5,030 nt of DNA, from positions 1 through 5,030 of the forward strand of contig CALJNJ010000110.1 in the NCBI GenBank assembly GCA_937981945.1. The letters are read 5' to 3'. This DNA is from an uncultured Caulobacterales bacterium. GTDB lineage: Bacteria > Pseudomonadota > Alphaproteobacteria > Caulobacterales > Maricaulaceae. This document shows, one piece after another, positions 1 through 5,030 of the stretch (positions are counted from its first letter, which is position 1; each line of letters starts with the position of its first letter). The notes beneath the pieces were generated by a model. The model was not told where the DNA came from and searched no databases. It worked only from the letters and a program-made list of their open reading frames with translations. Position numbers and translations under genes: made by a program.

Positions 1-1423
1 GGACGAATTATCTGAGATGTATTTCGGCCATAAACCGGTCAGTTTTAAAAAGCTTGCCGGTACGGGTAAAAACGCCCGCACATTTAACGAGCTTTCCTTG
101 GAAGAAGCCACGCCATATGCGGCGGAAGACGCGGATGTGACTTTGCGCCTTTGGCAATTTTTCAAACCTAAACTCGGGCAAAAACAGGTTGCGACCGTTT
201 ACGAAACCCTCGAGCGCGGCCTGCCGCAAGTATTGGCCAAAATGGAAAACCAGGGCATCAAAGTTGACCGCTCTGTCTTGGCGCGTCTGTCCTCTGACTT
301 TTCCCAAAAAATGGCCGGTCTGGAAGCGGAGGCGCAAAAGCTCGCCGGTCAGCCGTTTAATGTCGGCAGTCCGAAACAGCTCGGCGATATTTTGTTTGGA
401 AAGATGGAACTTCCGGGCGGAAAGAAAACCAAAACGGGCGCCTGGAAAACCGGCGCCGGCGTTCTCGAAGATTTGGCCGCTGAAGGCCATGAACTGCCGA
501 AAACCGTGCTCGACTGGCGGCATTTCGCCAAGCTTAAATCCACCTATACGGATGCGCTGGTGGGACAAATAAATCCCGACACGGGCCGGGTCCATACCAG
601 TTTTGCCCTGGCGGCAACGACCACAGGTCGTTTATCCTCGTCGGATCCGAATTTGCAAAACATTCCGATCCGCACGGAAGACGGCCGGAAAATTCGCGAC
701 GCCTTTATCGCAGAACAAGGCCATATATTAGTGGCGGCCGACTATTCTCAAATTGAACTGCGTATTTTGGCGCATGTGGCTGACCTGCCGACCATGAAGC
801 AGGCTTTTGCCGATGGTGTGGATATTCACGCTCTGACCGCGTCGGAAATGTTTGGCGTGCCCATCGCCGATATGGACCCGGAAACGCGACGAAAGGCCAA
901 GGCGATTAATTTTGGGATTATCTACGGGATTTCCGCCTTTGGACTTGCCAATAATCTGCATATCTCCCGAACAGAAGCCAAAGAATATATTGAAAGCTAT
1001 TTCGAGAAATTTCCGGGCATTAAGGACTATATGGAAGATGCCAAAAATGAAGCCCGGGAATATGGTTATGTCACAACTATTTTCGGCCGCAAATGCCATA
1101 TCAAAGGGATCAGAGACCGCAATTGGAATATGCGCGGCTTTGCCGAACGCCAGGCCATCAACGCGCCCATTCAGGGTGCCGCCGCAGATGTGATCCGCCG
1201 CGCTATGCTGCGCATGGATGATACAATTGCGCCCATAGACGGCGCGCGCATGCTTTTACAGGTTCATGACGAATTGGTCTTTGAAGTGCCGGAAGATCGG
1301 GCCGAAACTCTAATTGCCGCCGTAACAAAAACCATGGAAGGGGCCGCTATGCCGGCCGTCAATTTGTCCGTCCCGCTCAAGGTTGATGCCAATGCAGCCA
1401 TGAACTGGAACGACGCGCATTAA
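1..1423 (+). CDS. polA: DNA polymerase I, C-terminal part (5' end outside window)
   Basis: Family A DNA polymerase, which fills gaps and replaces RNA primers in replication and excision repair. The reading frame is open from base 2 with no start, so the gene begins upstream; about 473 residues are visible of a family usually around 900-1000. The piece opens in the 3'-5' exonuclease domain: YAAEDAD at 116-136 is the Exo III motif (Y-x3-D). The polymerase domain then follows completely, with TGRLSSSDPNLQNIPIR near 626-673, motif A DYSQIELRILAH from 740, motif B RRKAKAINFGIIYG from 887 and motif C QVHDELVFE from 1259. The catalytic aspartates are at codons 740 and 1268. Motif B has phenylalanine at the E. 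coli F762 position and keeps the equivalents of R754, K758 and Y766. Nothing looks damaged. The 5' nuclease domain and exonuclease motifs I and II lie outside the window, so I cannot judge them. The next gene, gpmA, starts 75 bases downstream on the same strand. Confidence 0.98.
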   Translation, partial: DELSEMYFGHKPVSFKKLAGTGKNARTFNELSLEEATPYAAEDADVTLRLWQFFKPKLGQKQVATVYETLERGLPQVLAKMENQGIKVDRSVLARLSSDFSQKMAGLEAEAQKLAGQPFNVGSPKQLGDILFGKMELPGGKKTKTGAWKTGAGVLEDLAAEGHELPKTVLDWRHFAKLKSTYTDALVGQINPDTGRVHTSFALAATTTGRLSSSDPNLQNIPIRTEDGRKIRDAFIAEQGHILVAADYSQIELRILAHVADLPTMKQAFADGVDIHALTASEMFGVPIADMDPETRRKAKAINFGIIYGISAFGLANNLHISRTEAKEYIESYFEKFPGIKDYMEDAKNEAREYGYVTTIFGRKCHIKGIRDRNWNMRGFAERQAINAPIQGAAADVIRRAMLRMDDTIAPIDGARMLLQVHDELVFEVPEDRAETLIAAVTKTMEGAAMPAVNLSVPLKVDANAAMNWNDAH

Positions 1424-1444
1424 CTGCGACCAAAGCATTCATTC

Positions 1445-1461
1445 CATTTTCATAGAAAATG
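1445..1461. promoter_or_regulatory. AT-rich inverted repeat in the polA-gpmA gap
   Basis: Two perfect 7-base arms, CATTTTC and GAAAATG, are separated by ATA. The centre lies about 45 bases before the gpmA start and 30 bases after the polA stop. No T-run follows, so it does not read as an intrinsic terminator. The symmetry suits a dimeric regulator site, but the function is inferred and the arms are AT-rich enough to arise by chance. Confidence 0.3.
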
Positions 1462-1489
1462 ACTATATGCCTTTTGAAATTATTGATTT

Positions 1490-1494
1490 GGAAG
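1490..1494 (+). promoter_or_regulatory. Ribosome binding site of gpmA
   Basis: GGAAG lies 4 bases before the ATG at 1499, a moderate Shine-Dalgarno match. It supports this start, which also places the RHG active-site motif at residues 8-10 as in the family. Confidence 0.6.
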
Positions 1495-1498
1495 AATT

Positions 1499-2236
1499 AT
1501 GACACATCTTGTGCTCGTCCGTCACGGACAATCAAAATGGAATAAAGAGAACCGCTTTACAGGCTGGGTCGATGTGGATCTGACAGCCGAAGGCGTTAAA
1601 GAGGCCAAGAAGGCCGGCAAGCTTCTGAAAAAAGAAGGCATAAATTTTGATGTGGCTTTTACGTCATTTCAGCGCCGCGCCATTCGGACTTTATGGCTGA
1701 CTTTGGAGGGGATTGAACAGTTTCATATTCCGGTGACCAAAGATTGGCATTTGAATGAACGCCATTACGGCGGATTGACCGGGCTGAACAAAGAAGAGAC
1801 GAAAAAGAAGCACGGTGAAAAGCAAGTGCATATTTGGCGCCGCAGTTTTGATATTCCGCCGCCGCAAATCGACAAGGACAATGAATATCACCCGACAAAT
1901 GATCCCAAATATTTGGGCATTGATCCGGCGGAATTACCGGGCGGTGAGAGCCTCGAGCTGACCACCAAACGTGTCCTGCCATATTTCCAAAGTCAGATCG
2001 CGCCGTTTCTGCGCGCCAATTGTAATTTGATTATCTCAGCTCATGGAAATTCTCTGCGGGCTTTGATGAAAGAATTGTTCAAGGTCAGCGACAAAGAAAT
2101 TCCGGGGTTTGAATTCCCGACGGGTAACCCGCTTTTGATCGAGCTGGATGAAGGCACGCTGGATGTGAAATCCGCGCGCTATCTGGATGACAGCCGGGCC
2201 AAGGACTTGCCGCCAATCCCGGGCGGGAATGCCTGA
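1499..2236 (+). CDS. gpmA: 2,3-bisphosphoglycerate-dependent phosphoglycerate mutase
   Basis: Cytosolic glycolytic and gluconeogenic enzyme that interconverts 3- and 2-phosphoglycerate through a phosphohistidine intermediate, primed by 2,3-bisphosphoglycerate. The 245-residue protein is full length for the E. coli-like long form (about 250). Visible active-site elements are LVRHGQS at residues 6-12 (H9 is the phosphorylated histidine), FTGWVDVDLT at 20-29, RRAIRT at 59-64, LNERHYGGLTGLNK at 85-98 (E87 as acid/base), HIWRRSFDIPPP at 111-122, GGESL at 148-152 and SAHGNSLRAL at 180-189 (H182 as second histidine). It has the roughly 25-residue segment before GGESL that the short rhizobial form lacks. 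The start is well placed, with GGAAG just upstream. The stop overlaps the next gene by 8 bases, which suggests translational coupling. No key residue is missing. Confidence 0.97.
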   Translation: MTHLVLVRHGQSKWNKENRFTGWVDVDLTAEGVKEAKKAGKLLKKEGINFDVAFTSFQRRAIRTLWLTLEGIEQFHIPVTKDWHLNERHYGGLTGLNKEETKKKHGEKQVHIWRRSFDIPPPQIDKDNEYHPTNDPKYLGIDPAELPGGESLELTTKRVLPYFQSQIAPFLRANCNLIISAHGNSLRALMKELFKVSDKEIPGFEFPTGNPLLIELDEGTLDVKSARYLDDSRAKDLPPIPGGNA

Positions 2237-2681
2237 TACTCCTTCAGACGCAACCTATATGGCCCGCGCGCTCGAGCTGGCGTGGGCGCAAAAAGGAAAA
2301 ACCTATCCTAATCCGTCCGTGGGCTGCGTATTGGTTCGCAGCGGCGTAATTGTAGGTGAGGGCGCCACCGCCAATGGCGGCCGCCCCCATGCCGAAACTA
2401 CCGCCTTGAAACAAGCCGGCAGTGCCGCCAAAGGTGCCACCGCTTACGTGACGCTTGAACCCTGTTCTCATCATGGCCGAACGCCTCCCTGCGCTGAAAG
2501 CCTGATTGCCGCCCGCATTGCAAAATGTGTGATTGCCTGTGTGGATCCGGACCCGCGTGTGAATTGGCGCGGGGCCGCTATGCTCCAGGAAGCCGGTATT
2601 GATACCACGATTGGCGAGGTCGGATTAGCGGACGCTTTTGAAATAAATTCTGATTTTTTTGCGCGAGTAAATTCAGAGTAA
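2229..2681 (+). CDS. RibD-type pyrimidine deaminase, single domain without reductase
   Basis: Resembles the N-terminal half of RibD, which deaminates 2,5-diamino-6-ribosylamino-4(3H)-pyrimidinone 5'-phosphate in riboflavin synthesis. From ATG 2229 it has 150 residues: YMARALELA (10-18), TYPNPSVGCV (25-34), zinc/proton-shuttle motif HAE (54-56), TLEPCSHHGRTPPC (75-88, zinc ligands C79 and C88), DPDPRV (106-111) and AGID (122-125). The deaminase core is complete. A normal RibD has about 360 residues and continues into an NADPH-dependent reductase, but this protein ends right after the deaminase domain (DFFARVNSE). I see no reductase-like remnant in the frames of the next 110 bases. Two usually conserved glycines are replaced: R96 (LIAAGI is usual) and W113 (V-x-G-R/K-G is usual). 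Start 2229 overlaps the gpmA stop; ATG 2259 is possible, and ATG 2187 lies deep inside gpmA. It could be a working deaminase with the reductase encoded elsewhere, a paralogue with another substrate, or a decaying copy. The family is sure; the function is not. Confidence 0.88.
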   Translation: MPDTPSDATYMARALELAWAQKGKTYPNPSVGCVLVRSGVIVGEGATANGGRPHAETTALKQAGSAAKGATAYVTLEPCSHHGRTPPCAESLIAARIAKCVIACVDPDPRVNWRGAAMLQEAGIDTTIGEVGLADAFEINSDFFARVNSE

Positions 2682-2794
2682 ATACTTGAAGTCGCAATTA
2701 AATGGCGACCTGCGCATTTTCCGTATTTTTGGACATTTTTTAGCTTGCCAAACGGCATAAATTTTTCAAGCCTGCGTCTGAGCTTGGGGGAGTT
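2682..2794. other. AT-rich intergenic spacer with a small hairpin
   Basis: This 113-base gap separates the deaminase gene from the 98-codon gene. It holds an inverted repeat at 2691-2709 (GTCGC, 9-base loop, GCGAC) and then several T-runs (2717-2720, 2726-2730, 2736-2741). The T-runs begin some distance after the stem, so this is at best a weak terminator for the gpmA-deaminase transcript. A -35-like TTGGAC is at 2729 and another, TTGCCA, at 2745, but neither has a convincing -10 box at normal spacing. A promoter here is plausible but not shown. Confidence 0.4.
2786..2792 (+). promoter_or_regulatory. Ribosome binding site of the 98-codon gene
   Basis: GGGGGAG ends 2 bases before the ATG at 2795. 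The purine core is good, but GGAG itself is closer to the start than ideal. No other start codon lies in frame upstream before the stop at 2741, so this site supports 2795 as the start. Confidence 0.5.
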
Positions 2795-3091
2795 ATGCGG
2801 AAGGTTTTCGAGACCACCGGTAAAAAAGATATGGTCACGCCTATGGTGCCCGCGCGGTCGCCTGAGTCGTTACTGGTCGAAGGCGCGGTCCGCGCTGCCA
2901 AACATTCGACCGCCGCCGTGAAACAAAAAATATTGTCTGACATCGCGCCGGTTCTCGGATGCCGTCCCAATGATTTGGAATTTTTGTTTTCATCCCAAAA
3001 CGACAATTCAAATCATGAATGGTATGACTTTCCCGACGCAGAGCGCCGTCGTAAATTTATTCGGGACAATTATCCGGATGCGGCGGAATAA
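2795..3091 (+). CDS. Conserved-looking small protein of unknown function, 98 residues
   Basis: I do not recognise this protein. It is short and soluble-looking, with no signal peptide or membrane segment. Residues 22-55 (SPESLLVEGAVRAAKHS to SDIAPVLG) look amphipathic and helical. The end (residues 74-98) is highly charged, with tryptophan and tyrosine at WYDFP and the basic cluster ERRRKFIRDNYP. No cysteine pair, zinc motif or helix-turn-helix is clear; a single cysteine sits at about residue 57. Support for coding comes from the GGGGGAG ribosome binding site, a clean ATG-TAA frame, a balanced protein-like composition and the absence of a competing gene on either strand. It lies between the deaminase gene (113 bases upstream) and creD (88 bases downstream), all in the same direction, so it could share a transcript with creD. 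Later in-frame ATGs at 2831 and 2843 lack good binding sites. It could be a lineage-specific protein; its role is unknown. Confidence 0.7.
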   Translation: MRKVFETTGKKDMVTPMVPARSPESLLVEGAVRAAKHSTAAVKQKILSDIAPVLGCRPNDLEFLFSSQNDNSNHEWYDFPDAERRRKFIRDNYPDAAE

Positions 3092-3155
3092 AGGCAAGCT
3101 CGCCCGCAAATCTCCCTTTTTACGCCCGGTTCCTGACACGGTCCGCTCCTAGCAG

Positions 3156-3174
3156 CCTCCTCTCACACAGGAGG
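3156..3174 (+). promoter_or_regulatory. creD ribosome binding site with a complementary upstream arm
   Basis: AGGAGG at 3169-3174 is a perfect Shine-Dalgarno sequence 5 bases before the creD ATG. Its exact complement, CCTCCT, is at 3156-3161, separated by the 7-base loop CTCACAC. In mRNA these could form a 6-base-pair hairpin that hides the ribosome binding site. A second partial complement, CTCCT, lies at 3146-3150. The pairing is seen directly; any control of translation is inferred. Confidence 0.55.
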
Positions 3175-3179
3175 AAATT

Positions 3180-4604
3180 ATGAACAACCCCGTCAAATTA
3201 CCGGGCCGTTCCTATGGCTTAAAACTTTTCGTGGTGTGTGCGCTCGTCTTATTGATGTCGATACCCGCCATGTTCATTTCATATATCAGCTTTGAACGAT
3301 CGAGCCGCGCCAATGATGTCAGCACGGAAGTCTCTCAGCGTTATGGCGGCGCGCAAACTATTGTGGGGCCGTTTATATCAGTTCCCTATGCGTCCACCGG
3401 TAGAACCGGCGTGGTTACGGAAACCGGGGATTACGTTTTCTTCCCCGAAGACGGGGCCGCTGATTTCACAAACGTCGAGACTGAACTTAAATCCAGATCT
3501 TTGTTTAAGATACCGGTCTATCAGGCGAGCGGTCAGCTCAAAGCCTCTTTCAAAGCTGAAACATTTGAAACGGAAGATGAAAACTTAAAACTGGACTGGT
3601 CAGGTGCCCGTATCATGCTCGGTATCTCCAACGGACGGGGCCTCAAAGATGATGTCACCGTCATGATTGCGGGCAAACGCCTCAAGTTTGAACCGGCTTA
3701 TTCGAAAGCAGGGGCCGCCTATGCGCCGGAAGGCATTGTGATGTCCGTGAACGCTAAACATTATTCCGGTCACTCGGGCCGCAACGGCATCCAATATTTA
3801 TCAGTGCCGGCAGGGGATTTGGTTAAACCGGGACGTCCGCTTGATTTCAGCGCGTCTTTGTCCATTGGCGGCGCGCAGCATTTATCCGTCTTTCCGTTTG
3901 CCAAATCCACAAAGGTCTCCATGGTTTCCAATTGGGCGTCACCCGGATTTTTCGGGCAGTTCCCGCCGGTCGACCGCGAGATTAATGACGACGGATTTAC
4001 AGCGCAGTGGTCCGTACCGTTTCTGGCCAGAGGCATTCCAGCCCACGGCACAAGTCATCATGTTTTGAACTCAGGCGGTGATGCCATTCGGGTCAATTTC
4101 GTACCGGAATTTTCACCTTATCAAACCGTCAACCGGGCGCTGAAATATTCCGTTTTGTTTGTCGGTCTGGTGTTTATCACATTCTTTCTGTTCGAAATGA
4201 TCATCGGCCGCCCGGTTCACCCCGCGCAATATATTCTAATCGGCCTGGCCCAGAGCATTTTCTATCTCCTGCTTTTGGCCTTTACGGAACATATCGGATT
4301 TACATTGGGATTTGCCATTGCGGCTGTTGCAACCATCGGCCTGACGGCGCTTTATGCCGGCTGGACGTTTGGATCAAAAATCTATGCCTACCGCGCCGGG
4401 ATTGTCTTTGCCCTGACTTACGGTCTCTTATTCAGCCTCATGCGGATGCAGGATTTTGCCTTGATGATCGGCGCATTGGCCAGCTTCTTTGCCATTGCAG
4501 CGGTGATGTATCTGACCCGCAATATGAATTGGTACGGCGCCAAAGAGGCGGTCAGCCATTCGCCTTCAGGACCTCGCCCGACAAATACAGAGATCCGCAA
4601 ATAA
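3180..4604 (+). CDS. creD: CreD family inner membrane protein
   Basis: CreD (once called Cet) is an inner-membrane protein of poorly known biochemistry. In E. coli it belongs to the CreBC regulon and is linked to colicin E2 tolerance and envelope stress. The 474 residues fit the family (about 450-470). Layout: a basic N-terminus; a first membrane helix at about 15-37; a large, probably periplasmic domain at about 38-320; five more helices near 322-341, 348-368, 371-394, 404-421 and 425-445; and a short cytoplasmic tail. Family-typical stretches are PYQTVNRALKYSVLFVGL (313-330), FFLFE (335-339), HPAQYILIGLAQSIFYLLLL (347-366), FTEHIGF (368-374) and YLTRNMNWYGAK (444-455). The start is fixed by a perfect AGGAGG 5 bases upstream. 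No creA, creB or creC is in the window, so the regulator may differ from the enterobacterial one. The last 17 codons (residues 458-474, polar and proline-containing) are antisense to the end of folC, beyond the conserved TR-x-x-x-W-Y motif. Confidence 0.93.
   Translation: MNNPVKLPGRSYGLKLFVVCALVLLMSIPAMFISYISFERSSRANDVSTEVSQRYGGAQTIVGPFISVPYASTGRTGVVTETGDYVFFPEDGAADFTNVETELKSRSLFKIPVYQASGQLKASFKAETFETEDENLKLDWSGARIMLGISNGRGLKDDVTVMIAGKRLKFEPAYSKAGAAYAPEGIVMSVNAKHYSGHSGRNGIQYLSVPAGDLVKPGRPLDFSASLSIGGAQHLSVFPFAKSTKVSMVSNWASPGFFGQFPPVDREINDDGFTAQWSVPFLARGIPAHGTSHHVLNSGGDAIRVNFVPEFSPYQTVNRALKYSVLFVGLVFITFFLFEMIIGRPVHPAQYILIGLAQSIFYLLLLAFTEHIGFTLGFAIAAVATIGLTALYAGWTFGSKIYAYRAGIVFALTYGLLFSLMRMQDFALMIGALASFFAIAAVMYLTRNMNWYGAKEAVSHSPSGPRPTNTEIRK
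4552..4604. other. Convergent coding overlap of creD and folC
   Basis: The creD stop (TAA, 4602-4604) lies 53 bases beyond the folC stop (minus strand, TGA, at 4554-4552), so both strands code here. The folC side encodes conserved-looking protein (CGSLYLSGEVLKANG), whereas the creD side is a non-conserved polar tail. That suggests creD lost an earlier stop and ran on into folC. There is no room for a standard terminator between the two genes. Confidence 0.9.
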
Positions 4605-5030
4605 GAATACGCGGGGCGGTTTCGCCGTCCCGCACCTTACAGGCGATATTGACGGCTTCATCGACGCTGTCGGCCATGTAATTTGAAATGCCCCGCGTCC
4701 CCGCCAGCTCCGCTAAGGTTTCTGCCGAAAGCGATGCATGACCCGGAATATCAACGGCGATAATATGGGCCGCTAATCCGGCGTAATGATCCAAAAAACC
4801 GCCCACATCTTTATTGGCCAGCATGCCGGTCACAAGAACTAACGGCCTCGGTAATTTACCTTCCAGATCCGCCACACCGGCCGCAATAGCTGTGGCCGCA
4901 TGTGGGTTGTGACCGCCGTCGAGCCAAAGCTCGCCGCCAATGGCCGCGACTTTTTCGGCCAGAGGTCCTGTCGTCAAATTCTGCATGCGCGCCGGCCAGC
5001 GAACGTTCTCCAAACCTTTGGCAATCGCTC
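4552..5030 (-). CDS. folC: Dihydrofolate synthase/folylpolyglutamate synthase, C-terminal part (5' end outside window)
   Basis: ATP-dependent cytosolic ligase that joins glutamate to dihydropteroate (making dihydrofolate) and then further glutamates to reduced folates. The visible 158 residues are the C-terminal third of a protein usually about 420-440 long; the frame runs off the right edge without a true start. They cover the C-terminal Rossmann-like domain of the Mur ligase fold: AIAKGLENVRWPARMQ at the edge, then LWLDGGHNPHAA (the FolC DGGHNP signature, near 4890-4925), LVTGMLANKDVGGFL and the closing RILICGSLYLSGEVLKANG. The TTG at 5013 is in frame but lies inside conserved sequence, so it is not the start. 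All motifs look intact. The gene converges on creD, and their 3' ends overlap by 53 bases. Its upstream partners are not visible. Confidence 0.97.
   Translation of the reverse strand, partial: AIAKGLENVRWPARMQNLTTGPLAEKVAAIGGELWLDGGHNPHAATAIAAGVADLEGKLPRPLVLVTGMLANKDVGGFLDHYAGLAAHIIAVDIPGHASLSAETLAELAGTRGISNYMADSVDEAVNIACKVRDGETAPRILICGSLYLSGEVLKANG
4611..4633 (+). terminator. GC-rich stem-loop just after the creD stop (possible transcript end or stabiliser)
   Basis: Arms GCGGGGCGG (4611-4619) and CCGTCCCGC (4625-4633) form nine pairs around a 5-base loop, 6 bases past the creD stop. One pair is G-U in the plus-strand RNA but becomes an A-C mismatch in the minus-strand (folC) RNA, so the structure favours creD mRNA. 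No U-run follows, so it is not a canonical intrinsic terminator. It also codes for folC residues around RDGETAPR, so it may simply reflect codon choice. Confidence 0.35.

Noticed and set aside
8..595. A 195-codon open frame on the minus strand opposite polA
   Set aside because: It lies antisense to conserved polymerase and exonuclease sequence, has no recognisable domain, and is explained as a shadow of the polA frame.
728..1099. A 123-codon open frame on the minus strand opposite polA motifs A and B
   Set aside because: It is antisense to the most conserved part of the polymerase domain and shows no family features or ribosome binding site.
2187..2228. A longer N-terminus for the deaminase, starting at ATG 2187
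   Set aside because: It would add 14 residues with no family similarity, encoded entirely within the gpmA end. The family similarity begins near YMARALELA.
2729..2761. A sigma-70-like promoter made of TTGGAC and CATAAA
   Set aside because: The boxes are 21 bases apart, well outside the usual 16-18, and the surrounding AT-rich sequence makes such matches likely by chance.
2682..2794. A decayed RibD reductase domain after the deaminase stop
   Set aside because: I read the continuing frame and a shifted frame and saw nothing like the expected start of the reductase (a VTLKLA...DGRIA-type block). The region is AT-rich and looks non-coding.
3129..3143. A possible alphaproteobacterial SOS box (GTTC, 7 bases, then GGTC) in the creD leader
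   Set aside because: The second half-site has a mismatch to GTTC, and one near match to such a short motif is expected by chance.
2970..3152. A 60-codon plus-strand frame overlapping the end of the 98-codon gene
   Set aside because: It is out of frame with the better supported gene, has no ribosome binding site, and its sequence is basic and of low protein quality.
3770..4051. A 93-codon open frame on the minus strand opposite creD
   Set aside because: It lies inside the periplasmic domain region of a clear creD gene and has no supporting motif.

Overview
The window looks like a chromosomal housekeeping segment of an alphaproteobacterium. Base composition is moderate, about half G+C by eye. 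PolA, the long-form GpmA and FolC all carry conserved blocks of the kind I know from that class. The GpmA resembles the long Caulobacter-type enzyme (a tail like ARYLDDSRA, plus an insert before the GGESL-like block) more than the short ~210-residue rhizobial form. A Caulobacterales/Maricaulales-like source is therefore plausible, but this rests on remembered family features and not on a search.

Layout, left to right. The 3' two thirds of polA (DNA polymerase I, cut by the left edge) is followed after 75 bases by gpmA (phosphoglycerate mutase). The gpmA stop overlaps by 8 bases the start of a 150-codon gene for a RibD-type pyrimidine deaminase that lacks the usual reductase domain. A 113-base AT-rich spacer follows, then a 98-codon gene of unknown function. 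After 88 more bases comes creD, a six-helix inner-membrane protein with a very strong ribosome binding site that can pair with an upstream complement. All of these are on the plus strand. The 3' end of folC (dihydrofolate/folylpolyglutamate synthase) lies on the minus strand at the right edge, and its last 53 bases overlap the end of creD tail to tail.

The genes do not form one pathway. They cover DNA repair and replication, glycolysis, a riboflavin-type deaminase, an envelope protein and folate metabolism. gpmA and the deaminase gene are probably translated together. The 98-codon gene and creD may share a transcript. I see no mobile element, CRISPR array, tRNA, rRNA or toxin-antitoxin pair, and no sign of a new multi-gene system. 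The points most worth a second look are the single-domain RibD protein with two substituted glycines, the hairpin that could hide the creD ribosome binding site, the creD/folC overlap with a GC-rich stem-loop just past the creD stop, and the unrecognised 98-residue protein.
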